A DNA stretch of 15,861 bases from Betaproteobacteria bacterium. GTDB lineage: Bacteria > Pseudomonadota > Gammaproteobacteria > Burkholderiales > Burkholderiaceae_C. Positions within the stretch are counted from its first letter, which is position 1; each line of letters begins with the position of its first letter. Below the pieces are notes generated by a model, which worked only from the letters and a program-made list of their open reading frames with translations, did not search any database and was not told where the DNA came from. The stretch lies in the NCBI GenBank assembly GCA_009923345.1, contig RFTR01000027.1, positions 1 through 15,861 on the forward strand, written 5' to 3'. Positions 6,554 through 14,274 of the stretch are shown in pieces. Both the position numbers and the translations under genes were made by a program.

Positions 6554-7696
6554 GTGAATAAACGTTCTACATTAAAAATGGCTGCAGCAGCAACCGTGTT
6601 GGCATTTGCTGGTTTAGCGCAGGCCCAGCAAACTATCAAGATTGCCAACATCGTTGAACTCTCTGGCCCTGGCACTACCGCTGGCACATTGTTTAAAAAC
6701 GGTGTGGAGTTAGCGATCAAAGAGATCAATGAAGCGGGCGGTATCTTGGGCAAAAAGATCGAAAGCACCACCGTGGACACCCAAACCAACCCTGGTGTGG
6801 CTAAAGGTTTGACACAAAAAGCCGTGGACGATGGCGTACTGGCTATTTTTGGTCCTGTGTATTCAGGCTCCATCATGGTCTCTATGGCAGAGAGTAAGCG
6901 TGGTGAAGTGCCTAACTTCACGGGCGGTGAAGCTGCAGCCATTACCCAGCAGGGCAACCCCTATGTGTTTCGCACGGCATTTGGCCAGAGCACCTCGTTT
7001 CCCAAATTGGCCAAATACATCAACACCAAAGCCAAGACTTTGGCCGTTATTTATGTGAACAACGATTTCGGTAAAGGTGGTCGTGACACCCTGACCAAAT
7101 TGTTGGCGGGAGGTCCTACGCAAATCGTCGCGGATATTTCCACCGACGCGGGTCAGGTGGATTTCTCGGCTGCCGTTTTGAAAGCCAAGCAAAGTAATGC
7201 CGATGCGATCTTTGCTTACACCAACGAAGAAGAGTCAGCTCGCCTATTGCGTGAGTTGAAAAAGCAAGGTTGGACCAAGCCAGTGATTGGTGAGACCACG
7301 CTAACTGGTCAAAAAGTGATTGAGTTGGCGGGTGATGCTGCCAATGGTGCTGTGGCCCACGTGGGATTGACGGTGGACGCTCCCATTCCTGAAATGTTGA
7401 AATTCAAAGCCAAGTATTACCAAGCTTATGGAAGCATTTCAGACCATAACGGGATCAAGGGTTATACCGGCGTTTATGTGTTGAAGGCCGCAATTGAAAA
7501 AGCCGGAAAGATCGATCGCAAAGCAGTCGCGGACGCGCTCCGCGGCATTCAAATAAGCGCTAAGAAACATCCTGGCGTGATCATGGATGTGTCTTTTGAT
7601 GAAAAAGGCGACTTAGACCGTGAGAGCTTCTTGGTCGAGGTGAAAAACGGGCGCCAATTTGTCGTGGCAACCTTGCCTGCCCTGTCTAAAAAGTAA
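6554..7696 (+). CDS. Periplasmic substrate-binding protein of a HAAT-type ABC importer
   Basis: This 380-residue product starts at GTG 6554 with a typical signal peptide: MNKRSTLK, a hydrophobic stretch, then AQA before QQTIKIAN. The mature part is a Peripla_BP_6 (LivK/amide/aromatic-acid type) fold: VELSGPG near the N-terminus, NEAGGILGKKIE, AIFGPVYSG, FRTAFGQST, NNDFGKGG and a C-terminal hinge with GYTGVYVL. Such proteins capture branched amino acids, urea, amides or aromatic and alicyclic acids in the periplasm. The downstream ring-acid genes make an alicyclic or aromatic acid the likely ligand, but this is inference. It is the first gene of the operon, 9 nt before the permease gene, and probably the most highly translated given its Shine-Dalgarno. 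Confidence 0.92.
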   Translation: MNKRSTLKMAAAATVLAFAGLAQAQQTIKIANIVELSGPGTTAGTLFKNGVELAIKEINEAGGILGKKIESTTVDTQTNPGVAKGLTQKAVDDGVLAIFGPVYSGSIMVSMAESKRGEVPNFTGGEAAAITQQGNPYVFRTAFGQSTSFPKLAKYINTKAKTLAVIYVNNDFGKGGRDTLTKLLAGGPTQIVADISTDAGQVDFSAAVLKAKQSNADAIFAYTNEEESARLLRELKKQGWTKPVIGETTLTGQKVIELAGDAANGAVAHVGLTVDAPIPEMLKFKAKYYQAYGSISDHNGIKGYTGVYVLKAAIEKAGKIDRKAVADALRGIQISAKKHPGVIMDVSFDEKGDLDRESFLVEVKNGRQFVVATLPALSKK

Positions 7697-7705
7697 ACCC
7701 ATTCC

Positions 7706-8581
7706 ATGACCGATTTTCTACAACTCTTTTTTAGTGGCCTAGCCACTGGAAGTATTTACGCACTAGCCGCCTTGGGTTTTACATTGCTCTGGCAAGCCTC
7801 GGGGACGATTAACTTCGCCCAAGGTGAATTTGTCATGTTGCCTGCATTCATGATGATTGGATGTTTGCTGGCAGGCATGCCTTTGTTAGTGAGCTTTTGC
7901 GTGAGTTGTTTTTTGTCGGTCTTGGTTTTGGGTTGGTTGTTCAAGCGTGGCTTGGTCGACCCTTTGTTTAAATACGGCATGATGCCGATCGTTGTAGCGA
8001 CTATCGGCTTGTCGATTGCCATGCGTAATGGGGTTCGCGCTGGTTTTAGCGCGGAGCCACAACCGTTTCCCAATTTGTTTCCTGATGAAATTTATAACGT
8101 TGCTGGCGTAGTAGTGTCTGGAAGCGATGTCGGCACTTTTGTCTTTGCGATGGCACTGGTACTTGTGACGCAAGCATTTTTGGCTAAGACTGTGACTGGC
8201 CGTGCGATGCAAGCAGTTGCGCAAAACACCGAAAGTGCTTCGGTGCTGGGCATTAATGTGCCACGCATGATTTTTTACACCTTTGCGATTAACGCATTGT
8301 TAGCTGCTGCGGCCGCTATTTTGGTGACGCCCACTTATTTGGCTAAGTTCGATATGGGCGCATCGCTCGGAACCAAAGCTTTTTTTGCAGCCATCATTGG
8401 GGGGTTTAACAATTCACGCGGCGCCTTGTTGGGTGGATTGATTGTGGGTGTATGTGAAAACTTGGCGGCTGCCTATATTTCACCAGCCTATAAAGATGCA
8501 GTGGCTTTGATTATTTTTATGGTGGTGATCTTGTTTAAACCACAAGGTTTGCTAGGCAAAAAAGTGGAGCGCAAGGTATGA
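7706..8581 (+). CDS. livH: ABC importer inner-membrane permease, LivH family
   Basis: The protein has 291 residues, is highly hydrophobic with about eight membrane segments, and has the usual family length. Recognisable LivH features are GSIYALAALGFTLLWQ at the N-terminus, INFAQGEFVMLP, and GRAMQAVAQNTESASVLGI, the cytoplasmic loop that contacts the ATPase. A late AIIGGFNNSRGALLGG segment is also typical. It would form the translocation pore with the LivM-type partner whose start overlaps its stop (ATGA at 8578-8581), implying translational coupling. The liv symbol denotes the family; the cargo is probably not leucine. The start at 7706 lacks a strong Shine-Dalgarno. Confidence 0.92.
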   Translation: MTDFLQLFFSGLATGSIYALAALGFTLLWQASGTINFAQGEFVMLPAFMMIGCLLAGMPLLVSFCVSCFLSVLVLGWLFKRGLVDPLFKYGMMPIVVATIGLSIAMRNGVRAGFSAEPQPFPNLFPDEIYNVAGVVVSGSDVGTFVFAMALVLVTQAFLAKTVTGRAMQAVAQNTESASVLGINVPRMIFYTFAINALLAAAAAILVTPTYLAKFDMGASLGTKAFFAAIIGGFNNSRGALLGGLIVGVCENLAAAYISPAYKDAVALIIFMVVILFKPQGLLGKKVERKV

Positions 8582-9573
8582 GAAAACTCGCGTTGCTATC
8601 CATCCTGTTGGGTTTACTGGCCTTGGTTTTTATACCCACGGTATTGAAAAACCATGGCATCTATTTATTCACCTATTGGCTGATTTATGTCATCGCTGCC
8701 ATGGGTCTGAACTTGACCGTGGGCTATGCTGGCCAAAAGTCATTAGGCCATGCCGCGTTCTTTGGAATCGGGGCTTACACCGTCGCCATCATGCTCAAGG
8801 CGGGTTTAAGTTTTTGGCTGGGGTTGCCTATGGCCGCCTTGGGTTGTTTTCTAGTGGGCCTGGCTTTGGGCTTTCCGGCCTTGCGCGTACAAACTATTTA
8901 TTTGGCGTTTGCCACTTTGGGTTTCAACACAGCCATCTGGTTGGTGATGCGCAATGAAGAGTGGTTGACGGGCGGTACTTTTGGTATCAACAATATTGCG
9001 CGTCCAGAAGCCTTTGGCGTCAGCTTTGATGGCAATCTGGCTTATTACTATTTGGTGTTGGGTATTGCGCTTTTATTGGCGGTCTTGTTGCTAGGACTAT
9101 TGCGTTCCCCTTGGGGCAAGGCGTTTACCGCTTTGCGTGACAACCCAATTCGCGCCGAAAGCTTGGGCGTTGATATCCGCAATTACACCTTGTTGAGTTT
9201 TGCGATTGGTGCAGCCTATGCAGGAGTTGCAGGAGCCTTGTTTGCATCGTTGGTGCAGTTCATCGATCCAGCTCCTTTCAATGTGGAAGCTTCGATCATG
9301 ATGTACCTCATGGTGGTGGTTGGTGGTCCTGGCTACTTCTTCGGACCCATGCTTGGTGCTGCAGTGGGTGTGATCTTGCCCGAATGGTTGCGTTTTGCGC
9401 AGGCTTGGTATTTGTTTGTATTTGGAAGTGCTGTTGTAGTGTTGATGATTTGGTTACCCGATGGCTTATTGAGTATTCCAGATCGTATACGCGCCAAGCG
9501 CCAGTCGCGTGAAGCATCTGCCTTACGTGCATCATCTGGCAAGCAACAAGCAACACTAGGGGCGAAAGCATGA
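8578..9573 (+). CDS. livM: ABC importer inner-membrane permease, LivM family
   Basis: This is a 331-residue membrane protein with LivM hallmarks: MGLNLTVGYAGQKSLGHAAF followed by FGIGAYTVAIM, a central TGGTFGI, and the coupling loop GKAFTALRDNPIRAESLGVD. Near the end are GGPGYFFGPMLGAA and a Lys/Arg/Ala-rich hydrophilic tail of about 35 residues. It pairs with the LivH-type permease. It overlaps the upstream gene by 4 nt and the downstream ATPase gene by 4 nt (ATGA at 9570-9573), so the three are translationally coupled. The substrate is inferred only from the operon. Confidence 0.92.
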   Translation: MRKLALLSILLGLLALVFIPTVLKNHGIYLFTYWLIYVIAAMGLNLTVGYAGQKSLGHAAFFGIGAYTVAIMLKAGLSFWLGLPMAALGCFLVGLALGFPALRVQTIYLAFATLGFNTAIWLVMRNEEWLTGGTFGINNIARPEAFGVSFDGNLAYYYLVLGIALLLAVLLLGLLRSPWGKAFTALRDNPIRAESLGVDIRNYTLLSFAIGAAYAGVAGALFASLVQFIDPAPFNVEASIMMYLMVVVGGPGYFFGPMLGAAVGVILPEWLRFAQAWYLFVFGSAVVVLMIWLPDGLLSIPDRIRAKRQSREASALRASSGKQQATLGAKA

Positions 9574-10328
9574 GTGCGACCCATACCCCCCCCGTGTTGA
9601 AGGTAACCGGCTTGAAAAAGGCCTATGGTGCAATTCAAGCTGTTGGTGGCGTATCGTTTGAAGTACGTCCTGGTGAAATCTTTGGGGTCATCGGCCCCAA
9701 TGGTTCTGGCAAAACGACTTTGTTCAACAGTATGTTGGGACAGATCACGCCAGACGAAGGAAAGATTGAACTCAATGGGCAAAACGTCACCACCTTAGGG
9801 CCGCTAGAACTTAATCGTTTGGGTGTGGGTCGAACCTTTCAGTCATTACAAGTGTTTGGCAAGATGACGGTGCGCGACAACTTGATCGTTGCCGCCCAAG
9901 AGCACCAAGGCAGTTTGTTCAGTCGTATGTTTGCACCAGGTGACTCAGGTTTGGGTGATAAGGCGGACGCATTGATCGAGCAATTCCATATCAGCCACGT
10001 AGCAGATAAAAAAGCTGGTGAACTGAGTTACGGACAACAAAAGTTGGTTGATATTGCCATGGCCTTTATGAGCGATCCCGATTTGGTTTTGCTAGATGAA
10101 CCCTGTGCAGGTGTGAACCCTGCATTGGTCGGTGGAATTTCTAAGTTGTTGAAAGAACTCAATCAAACTCGCAAAGGCAGTTTTGTAGTGATCGAGCACA
10201 ACATGGACTTTGTGATGGCGCTATGCCATCGCATCATGGTGATGGTGGAGGGCGAAGTACTTGCCATTGGCACACCCGCTGAAATTCGAGCGAATAAACA
10301 AGTGCTCGACGCCTATTTAGGAAATTGA
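9570..10328 (+). CDS. livG: ABC importer ATP-binding protein, LivG family
   Basis: This 252-residue ATPase has Walker A GPNGSGKT (42-49), the signature ELSYGQQK (151-158), Walker B LVLLDEP (172-178) and the H-loop histidine H210. GRTFQSLQVFGKMTVRDNL after Walker A is characteristic of LivG. The signature is LSYGQ rather than LSGGQ, which is usual in this subfamily. It energises uptake together with the LivF-type ATPase, whose gene starts after a 1-nt gap. It has normal length and no defects. Confidence 0.93.
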   Translation: MSATHTPPVLKVTGLKKAYGAIQAVGGVSFEVRPGEIFGVIGPNGSGKTTLFNSMLGQITPDEGKIELNGQNVTTLGPLELNRLGVGRTFQSLQVFGKMTVRDNLIVAAQEHQGSLFSRMFAPGDSGLGDKADALIEQFHISHVADKKAGELSYGQQKLVDIAMAFMSDPDLVLLDEPCAGVNPALVGGISKLLKELNQTRKGSFVVIEHNMDFVMALCHRIMVMVEGEVLAIGTPAEIRANKQVLDAYLGN

Positions 10329-10329
10329 C

Positions 10330-11055
10330 ATGACCACTCCATGCATTGAATTCAAAGATGTAGTCGCGGGTTACAAGGATTTCATGATCCTCAACGACCT
10401 GTCGTTCAGCGTGCCAACCGGTTCGATCACTTTGTTGATAGGACCCAATGGGGCTGGTAAGTCGACCGTTCTCAAAACTTTGTTTGGTTTACTCACGCCC
10501 AAACAAGGTCACGTGTACTTGAACGGCGAAGAGATTACTGGGTCAAGCCAAAAAGATTTGCTAGCAAAAGGCATTGCCTTTGTGCCACAAGGACGTAATT
10601 TGTTTGGCCAACTTTCTGTTTATGAAAACCTAGAGCTCGGTGGAATCACCATTGGCATGAAGACAACGCACGAGCGTATTCCTGAAGTATTGGAGTTTTT
10701 TCCGCGTGTGAAAGAGCGTATGAACTCCGCGGCTTCCTCGTTGTCTGGCGGAGAACAAAAGCAGCTGGAAATTGGCCGTGCGCTGTTGTTGCGTCCCAAG
10801 GTTTTGCTGATCGACGAGCCTTCTATTGGTTTGTCACCGATAGTCGTACAAGACGTTTTTAAGCTGTTGAGAAAACTGTCTGACCAAGGCACGACCGTGT
10901 TGATGGTGGAGCAAAACGTCAAGAGCGCTTTGAAGTATTCAGATGATGCGATTGCTTTGGAGTCCGGCCGCTTGGTCTTACACCAGTCTGCAGCCGAGAT
11001 CTTGGCTGACCCTGAAATGGATCGTTTATTTTTGGGTGCTAGCGTTAAGGTGTAA
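10330..11055 (+). CDS. livF: ABC importer ATP-binding protein, LivF family
   Basis: This 241-residue ATPase has Walker A GPNGAGKS (38-45), the Q-loop region FVPQGRNLF, the signature LSGGEQ (138-143) and Walker B VLLIDEP (158-164). MVEQNVKSAL follows, which is typical of LivF. It is the second nucleotide-binding subunit of the importer. After its stop come 97 nt before the DHQase-like gene, the largest gap in the run. That gap contains a weak CCCC...GGGGTTTT fold at 11083-11109 that might reduce but probably does not stop read-through. Confidence 0.93.
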   Translation: MTTPCIEFKDVVAGYKDFMILNDLSFSVPTGSITLLIGPNGAGKSTVLKTLFGLLTPKQGHVYLNGEEITGSSQKDLLAKGIAFVPQGRNLFGQLSVYENLELGGITIGMKTTHERIPEVLEFFPRVKERMNSAASSLSGGEQKQLEIGRALLLRPKVLLIDEPSIGLSPIVVQDVFKLLRKLSDQGTTVLMVEQNVKSALKYSDDAIALESGRLVLHQSAAEILADPEMDRLFLGASVKV

Positions 11056-11152
11056 GGGTTTGCTGATCAGAGGACAACCATGCCCCAAAATGACACATGT
11101 CGGGGTTTTGAACGCAGCCACCCCCTTTTCTGACTTTTAAAGGCTTGTATTT

Positions 11153-11596
11153 ATGAAAATTCTGATGCTCCATGGAATTAACCACGACATGTTTGGTAAA
11201 CGTGACCCTGCCCAATACGGCACGATTACCTTAGATGAAATTAACGCTAGCCTCCAAAAATTGGGTAAAGAACTTGGCGCCACTGTGGACTGCTTCCAAA
11301 CCAACCAAGAAGGTGCGATGTGCGAGCGCATCCACAAAGGTTTCTTGGATGGTGTAGATGCCGTGTTAATTAACGCCGGTGCATGGACGCATTACAGTTA
11401 CGGCATTCGTGATGCACTGGCAATTTTGACGTGCCCGATTGTTGAGCTCCACATGTCCAATATCCATGCGCGCGAAGAATTCCGTCACAAGTCTGTTTTT
11501 GCTGAAATTGTCAAAGGTCAAATTTGTGGATTTGGTGCAGACAGCTACCTATTGGCTTTGCGTGCGGCTGTCTCTGCAGTAAAGGGTGCCAAGTAA
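11153..11596 (+). CDS. Type II 3-dehydroquinate dehydratase-like enzyme
   Basis: The 147-residue length matches AroQ/type II DHQase (dodecamer of flavodoxin-like subunits; converts 3-dehydroquinate to 3-dehydroshikimate). By alignment from memory the catalytic set is present: N10, R17 and Y22 (in GKRDPAQYG), N74 and H80 (in INAGAWTH), H100, S102 and R111 (in ELHMSNIHARxxFRH). The first loop is unusual, with LHGINHD where family members read NGPNLN, so the first Asn, the Pro and the last Asn are lost. INPGA is INAGA. The chemistry is probably retained, while substrate preference may have shifted. It lies 3 nt before the AroE-like gene and is probably catabolic (QuiB/QsuC-like) rather than the biosynthetic aroQ. 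Start ATG 11153 is preceded by AAAGG. Confidence 0.88.
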   Translation: MKILMLHGINHDMFGKRDPAQYGTITLDEINASLQKLGKELGATVDCFQTNQEGAMCERIHKGFLDGVDAVLINAGAWTHYSYGIRDALAILTCPIVELHMSNIHAREEFRHKSVFAEIVKGQICGFGADSYLLALRAAVSAVKGAK

Positions 11597-11599
11597 AAC

Positions 11600-12433
11600 A
11601 TGACAGTCAATGGCAATACTGAACTGATCGCACACATTGGGTATCCGACACACGCATTCAAGTCTCCGTTAATTTACAACCCGTATTTCGAACAGGCTGG
11701 TATCAATGCCTTGGTCGTACCTATGGGTTGCCAAACTGAGCATTACCCTGCGTTTTTAAAGGCAGTGTTTAACCTGACCAATATCCGTGGTGCATTGATC
11801 ACCATGCCGCACAAGGTCACAACAGTGTCGTTGTTAGACGAAGTGACCGCGACAGTGAAAGTAGCGGGTGCGTGTAATGCCGTGAAACGTACCAGCGATG
11901 GACGCTTGGTAGGCGATATGTTCGATGGCGCAGGTTTTGTGCGCGGTGTGCTGCGTAAAGGTTTTGATCTCAAGGGTAAACGTGTTTTGGTGGTGGGCAG
12001 TGGCGGTGTAGGCAGTGCGATTGCCGCTTCGCTTGCAGCCACTGGCATCGCCGCGATTTCTTTGTTTGATGTCAATTCTGCATCTGCCCATGCATTGGGA
12101 GATCGCTTAAAGCAACACTACCCAGCGATTGAAGTGCGTTACGGATCGAACGACCCCGCTAATCATGACTTGGTCGTTAACGCTACGCCCATGGGCATGA
12201 ATGAAGGCGACCTACTACCTATGGACGTTTCGCGTATTTCGCCTGATACTTTTGTCGGTGAAGTGGTGATGCGCACAGAAATCACAGCATTTCTGAAAGC
12301 GGCACAAGATCGCGGTTGTCGCGTGCAAGTAGGCTCAGATATGTTGTTTGAGCAAATCCCTGCTTATTTGGAATATTTCGGTTTTGCTACGACGACCGCA
12401 GAGACTTTGCGCAAAGTGGCACAACTCGGATGA
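11600..12433 (+). CDS. Shikimate/quinate dehydrogenase-like protein, AroE family paralog 2
   Basis: This is a 277-residue AroE-family protein. FKS (20-22) replaces the SxS carboxylate site. TMPHK gives the catalytic lysine K72, CN at 92-93 supplies the conserved Asn, and GDMFDG (105-110) supplies D109. GSGGVG (133-138) and an Asp at the end of beta strand 2 (D157 in SLFDVN) suggest NAD dependence, as in catabolic quinate/shikimate dehydrogenases. NATPMG (194-199) is present. The same MF-for-NT and K-S changes occur in the minus-strand paralog, so the two form a distinct subgroup. The likely reaction is oxidation of a ring hydroxyl of a quinate- or shikimate-like acid to the 3-keto form, which the neighbouring dehydratases then use. 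A tail of about 15 residues extends past the usual end. Confidence 0.88.
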   Translation: MTVNGNTELIAHIGYPTHAFKSPLIYNPYFEQAGINALVVPMGCQTEHYPAFLKAVFNLTNIRGALITMPHKVTTVSLLDEVTATVKVAGACNAVKRTSDGRLVGDMFDGAGFVRGVLRKGFDLKGKRVLVVGSGGVGSAIAASLAATGIAAISLFDVNSASAHALGDRLKQHYPAIEVRYGSNDPANHDLVVNATPMGMNEGDLLPMDVSRISPDTFVGEVVMRTEITAFLKAAQDRGCRVQVGSDMLFEQIPAYLEYFGFATTTAETLRKVAQLG

Positions 12434-12484
12434 ATCTGTCAGTTTGGTCTATTTCCGCACACCAGTTGTTGTTAGGAGTCAAAG

Positions 12485-13375
12485 ATGCCCGCCAATCCAC
12501 TTCATAGAGAAGCAGTTCCTGAAACACCTAACCGTTTAGGTATTGACGGGATTGAGTTTATCGAATACACCACGTCACATCCACAAGCGTTGGGGCAAGT
12601 TTTAGAGAATATGGGTTTTAAACCTGTGGCGCGTCACCGTTCTCGTGAGGTGACTCTGTACCGTCAAGGTGGCATGAATTTGGTGGTCAATGCCAACCCA
12701 GAAGATGCACGCATGAGCGGTGCCGCCGATGGCGAACCGGTAATTTCTGCCGTGGCATTCCGTGTGCAGGATGCTTTGAAGGCGCATACGCGTTGCATAG
12801 AGCTAGGCGCATGGACGGTGCCGAGTCATGCGCAAGCGATGGAGTTGCATATTCCTGCGATTCATGGACCTGGTAGTACGCGGTTTTATTTTGTCGACCG
12901 TTGGAAAGAATTCTCTATTTACGACATCGACTTCAAACCTATTCCCACTGTTGACCAGCATCCAAAGGCGATTGCGGATATGTCTTACTTTGGCGTGGTG
13001 CAGTACATCGGTGCGGGACGCAGTGCAGATTGGTTGGCGTATTTTGAAAATATTTTCGACTTCGCATTTATTCCAGATGACCAACGCTTTGGTATTTTGC
13101 CCAAGGGTAAGTTGATGAAAAGCCCATGTGGCCAATTTTTATGGCAACTCATTGAGCCCGAACCTTGGATGGATGGCGACGAATCGCCTGAGTCCTTGCA
13201 ACGCATTGGCTTAGGGGTGGCAGATGTGGGTGCGGCAGTCAAAGTGCTAAAAACCCAAGGTGTTGAATTCGTAGAGTCAAGCCAACTGCACCCAGAAGAC
13301 AGAGGCGCTCTGACACGCAGCATGTTAGGTTCTGTCTCTTTTGAATTGGTTCATCAAACCAAATCTTCTGCGTAA
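12485..13375 (+). CDS. HPPD-like VOC-fold protein (detached C-terminal half of a QuiC1-type DHS dehydratase)
   Basis: This 296-residue protein has two vicinal-oxygen-chelate modules. An N-terminal one (about 20-150) contains IDGIEFIEY and GFKPVARHRSREVTLYRQG, and a C-terminal one spans about 165-290. It resembles 4-hydroxyphenylpyruvate dioxygenase and the C-terminal half of fused 3-dehydroshikimate dehydratases. In HPPD, iron is held by His-His-Glu in the C-terminal module. Aligned from memory, those positions are V171, R240 and E287, so only the Glu remains. True dioxygenase activity is therefore unlikely. A structural or accessory role for the barrel enzyme encoded 9 nt downstream is my inference. 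A clear Shine-Dalgarno (TAGGAG, 12473-12478) supports the start. Automatic annotation will probably call it HPPD, which I think is wrong. Confidence 0.82.
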   Translation: MPANPLHREAVPETPNRLGIDGIEFIEYTTSHPQALGQVLENMGFKPVARHRSREVTLYRQGGMNLVVNANPEDARMSGAADGEPVISAVAFRVQDALKAHTRCIELGAWTVPSHAQAMELHIPAIHGPGSTRFYFVDRWKEFSIYDIDFKPIPTVDQHPKAIADMSYFGVVQYIGAGRSADWLAYFENIFDFAFIPDDQRFGILPKGKLMKSPCGQFLWQLIEPEPWMDGDESPESLQRIGLGVADVGAAVKVLKTQGVEFVESSQLHPEDRGALTRSMLGSVSFELVHQTKSSA

Positions 13376-13384
13376 GGGGCCGCG

Positions 13385-14269
13385 ATGAATTTGCTCGATG
13401 GCTTTGGCATGGACACGATCACGATGGCGGGCTCTCTAGACGCCAAGCTATCAGCCATGAAGCAAGCTGGTTTTTCGCAAGTGATGTTGATGGCGCGCGA
13501 TTTGGTGGGGCATCCTGGGGGCGTGCCTGAGGCTGTGAAGGTCATACAGGCCAGCGGCTTGAGACCCACAGGCTTTCAGGTGTTGCGAGATTTTGAAGGG
13601 CTCTCAGGCCATTTGCATGGTTACAAAATAGACATTGCAAAATCGATGCTGGAGATGTGTGCCGCAACGGGTAGCAAAGTGTTGTTGGTGTGCTCATCCA
13701 CATCGCGACACGCTACGGACGATTTAGACCACATCGCCAAAGATTTGAGAAAACTGGCCATGTTGGCTTTGCCACTTGGTATCAAGGTCGCCTATGAGGG
13801 ATTGTCTTGGGGCAGAACAGTCAATGAGTTCACAACCTCTTGGGATGTGGTGTGCCGTGCAGACTGTCCTAATTTAGGCATTGGCTTAGATTCATTCCAT
13901 ATCTTTGCGGCCAAAACACCTTTGGACGCCATTGAAGATTTAGATCCAGAAAAAATCTTTCTCGTACAGTTGTCAGACTTCATGTGGAACGAGACACCTA
14001 CCTTTGAAGACCGCATGACGACGGCACGAACCTTCCGCGTGTTTCCAGGCGAAGGCGTTCACAGCGAAGACTTGGCCGATTTGGTGATGCGCTTAGACCG
14101 TATTGGTTATCGCGGTGACTACAGTTTTGAAGTGTTCAACGACGATTACCAGCAATTACCATTGGGCACCGTCGCAGAGCGTGCGAAAAAAAGTGCGACT
14201 TGGTTGCACAATGATGTGCTGCACAGATCTGCTCCACTTCCATCTTGGACACGTCAACACAAGGCTTAA
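13385..14269 (+). CDS. 3-dehydroshikimate dehydratase-like TIM barrel (QuiC/AsbF-like; sugar phosphate isomerase/epimerase fold)
   Basis: This 294-residue AP_endonuc_2/xylose-isomerase-like barrel carries the four metal ligands expected for DHS dehydratase: E138 in AYEGLSWGRTVN, D169 in GIGLDSFHI, Q195 in FLVQLSD, and E249 in SFEVFND. The flanking motifs, including FQVLRDFEG at 64-72, are those of QuiC-type enzymes. These dehydrate and aromatise 3-dehydroshikimate to protocatechuate using a divalent metal. In the fused QuiC1 form this barrel is N-terminal to an HPPD-like half. Here it is a separate gene placed after that half. The start ATG 13385 has AAGGGG overlapping the upstream stop. Substrate identity rests on family motifs and the DHQase/AroE neighbours. 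Confidence 0.88.
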   Translation: MNLLDGFGMDTITMAGSLDAKLSAMKQAGFSQVMLMARDLVGHPGGVPEAVKVIQASGLRPTGFQVLRDFEGLSGHLHGYKIDIAKSMLEMCAATGSKVLLVCSSTSRHATDDLDHIAKDLRKLAMLALPLGIKVAYEGLSWGRTVNEFTTSWDVVCRADCPNLGIGLDSFHIFAAKTPLDAIEDLDPEKIFLVQLSDFMWNETPTFEDRMTTARTFRVFPGEGVHSEDLADLVMRLDRIGYRGDYSFEVFNDDYQQLPLGTVAERAKKSATWLHNDVLHRSAPLPSWTRQHKA

Positions 14270-14274
14270 CTTTT

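Noticed and set aside
11083..11109. Terminator between livF and the DHQase-like gene
   Set aside because: The CCCC...GGGGTTTT stem is only 4 bp with an asymmetric AAAAT bulge and a short inner stem, and the T run is four. This is too weak to call; the downstream genes are probably still in the operon.
12485..13375. Annotation as 4-hydroxyphenylpyruvate dioxygenase (hpd)
   Set aside because: Two of the three expected iron ligands appear replaced, and the neighbours are dehydroshikimate-type genes, not tyrosine degradation.
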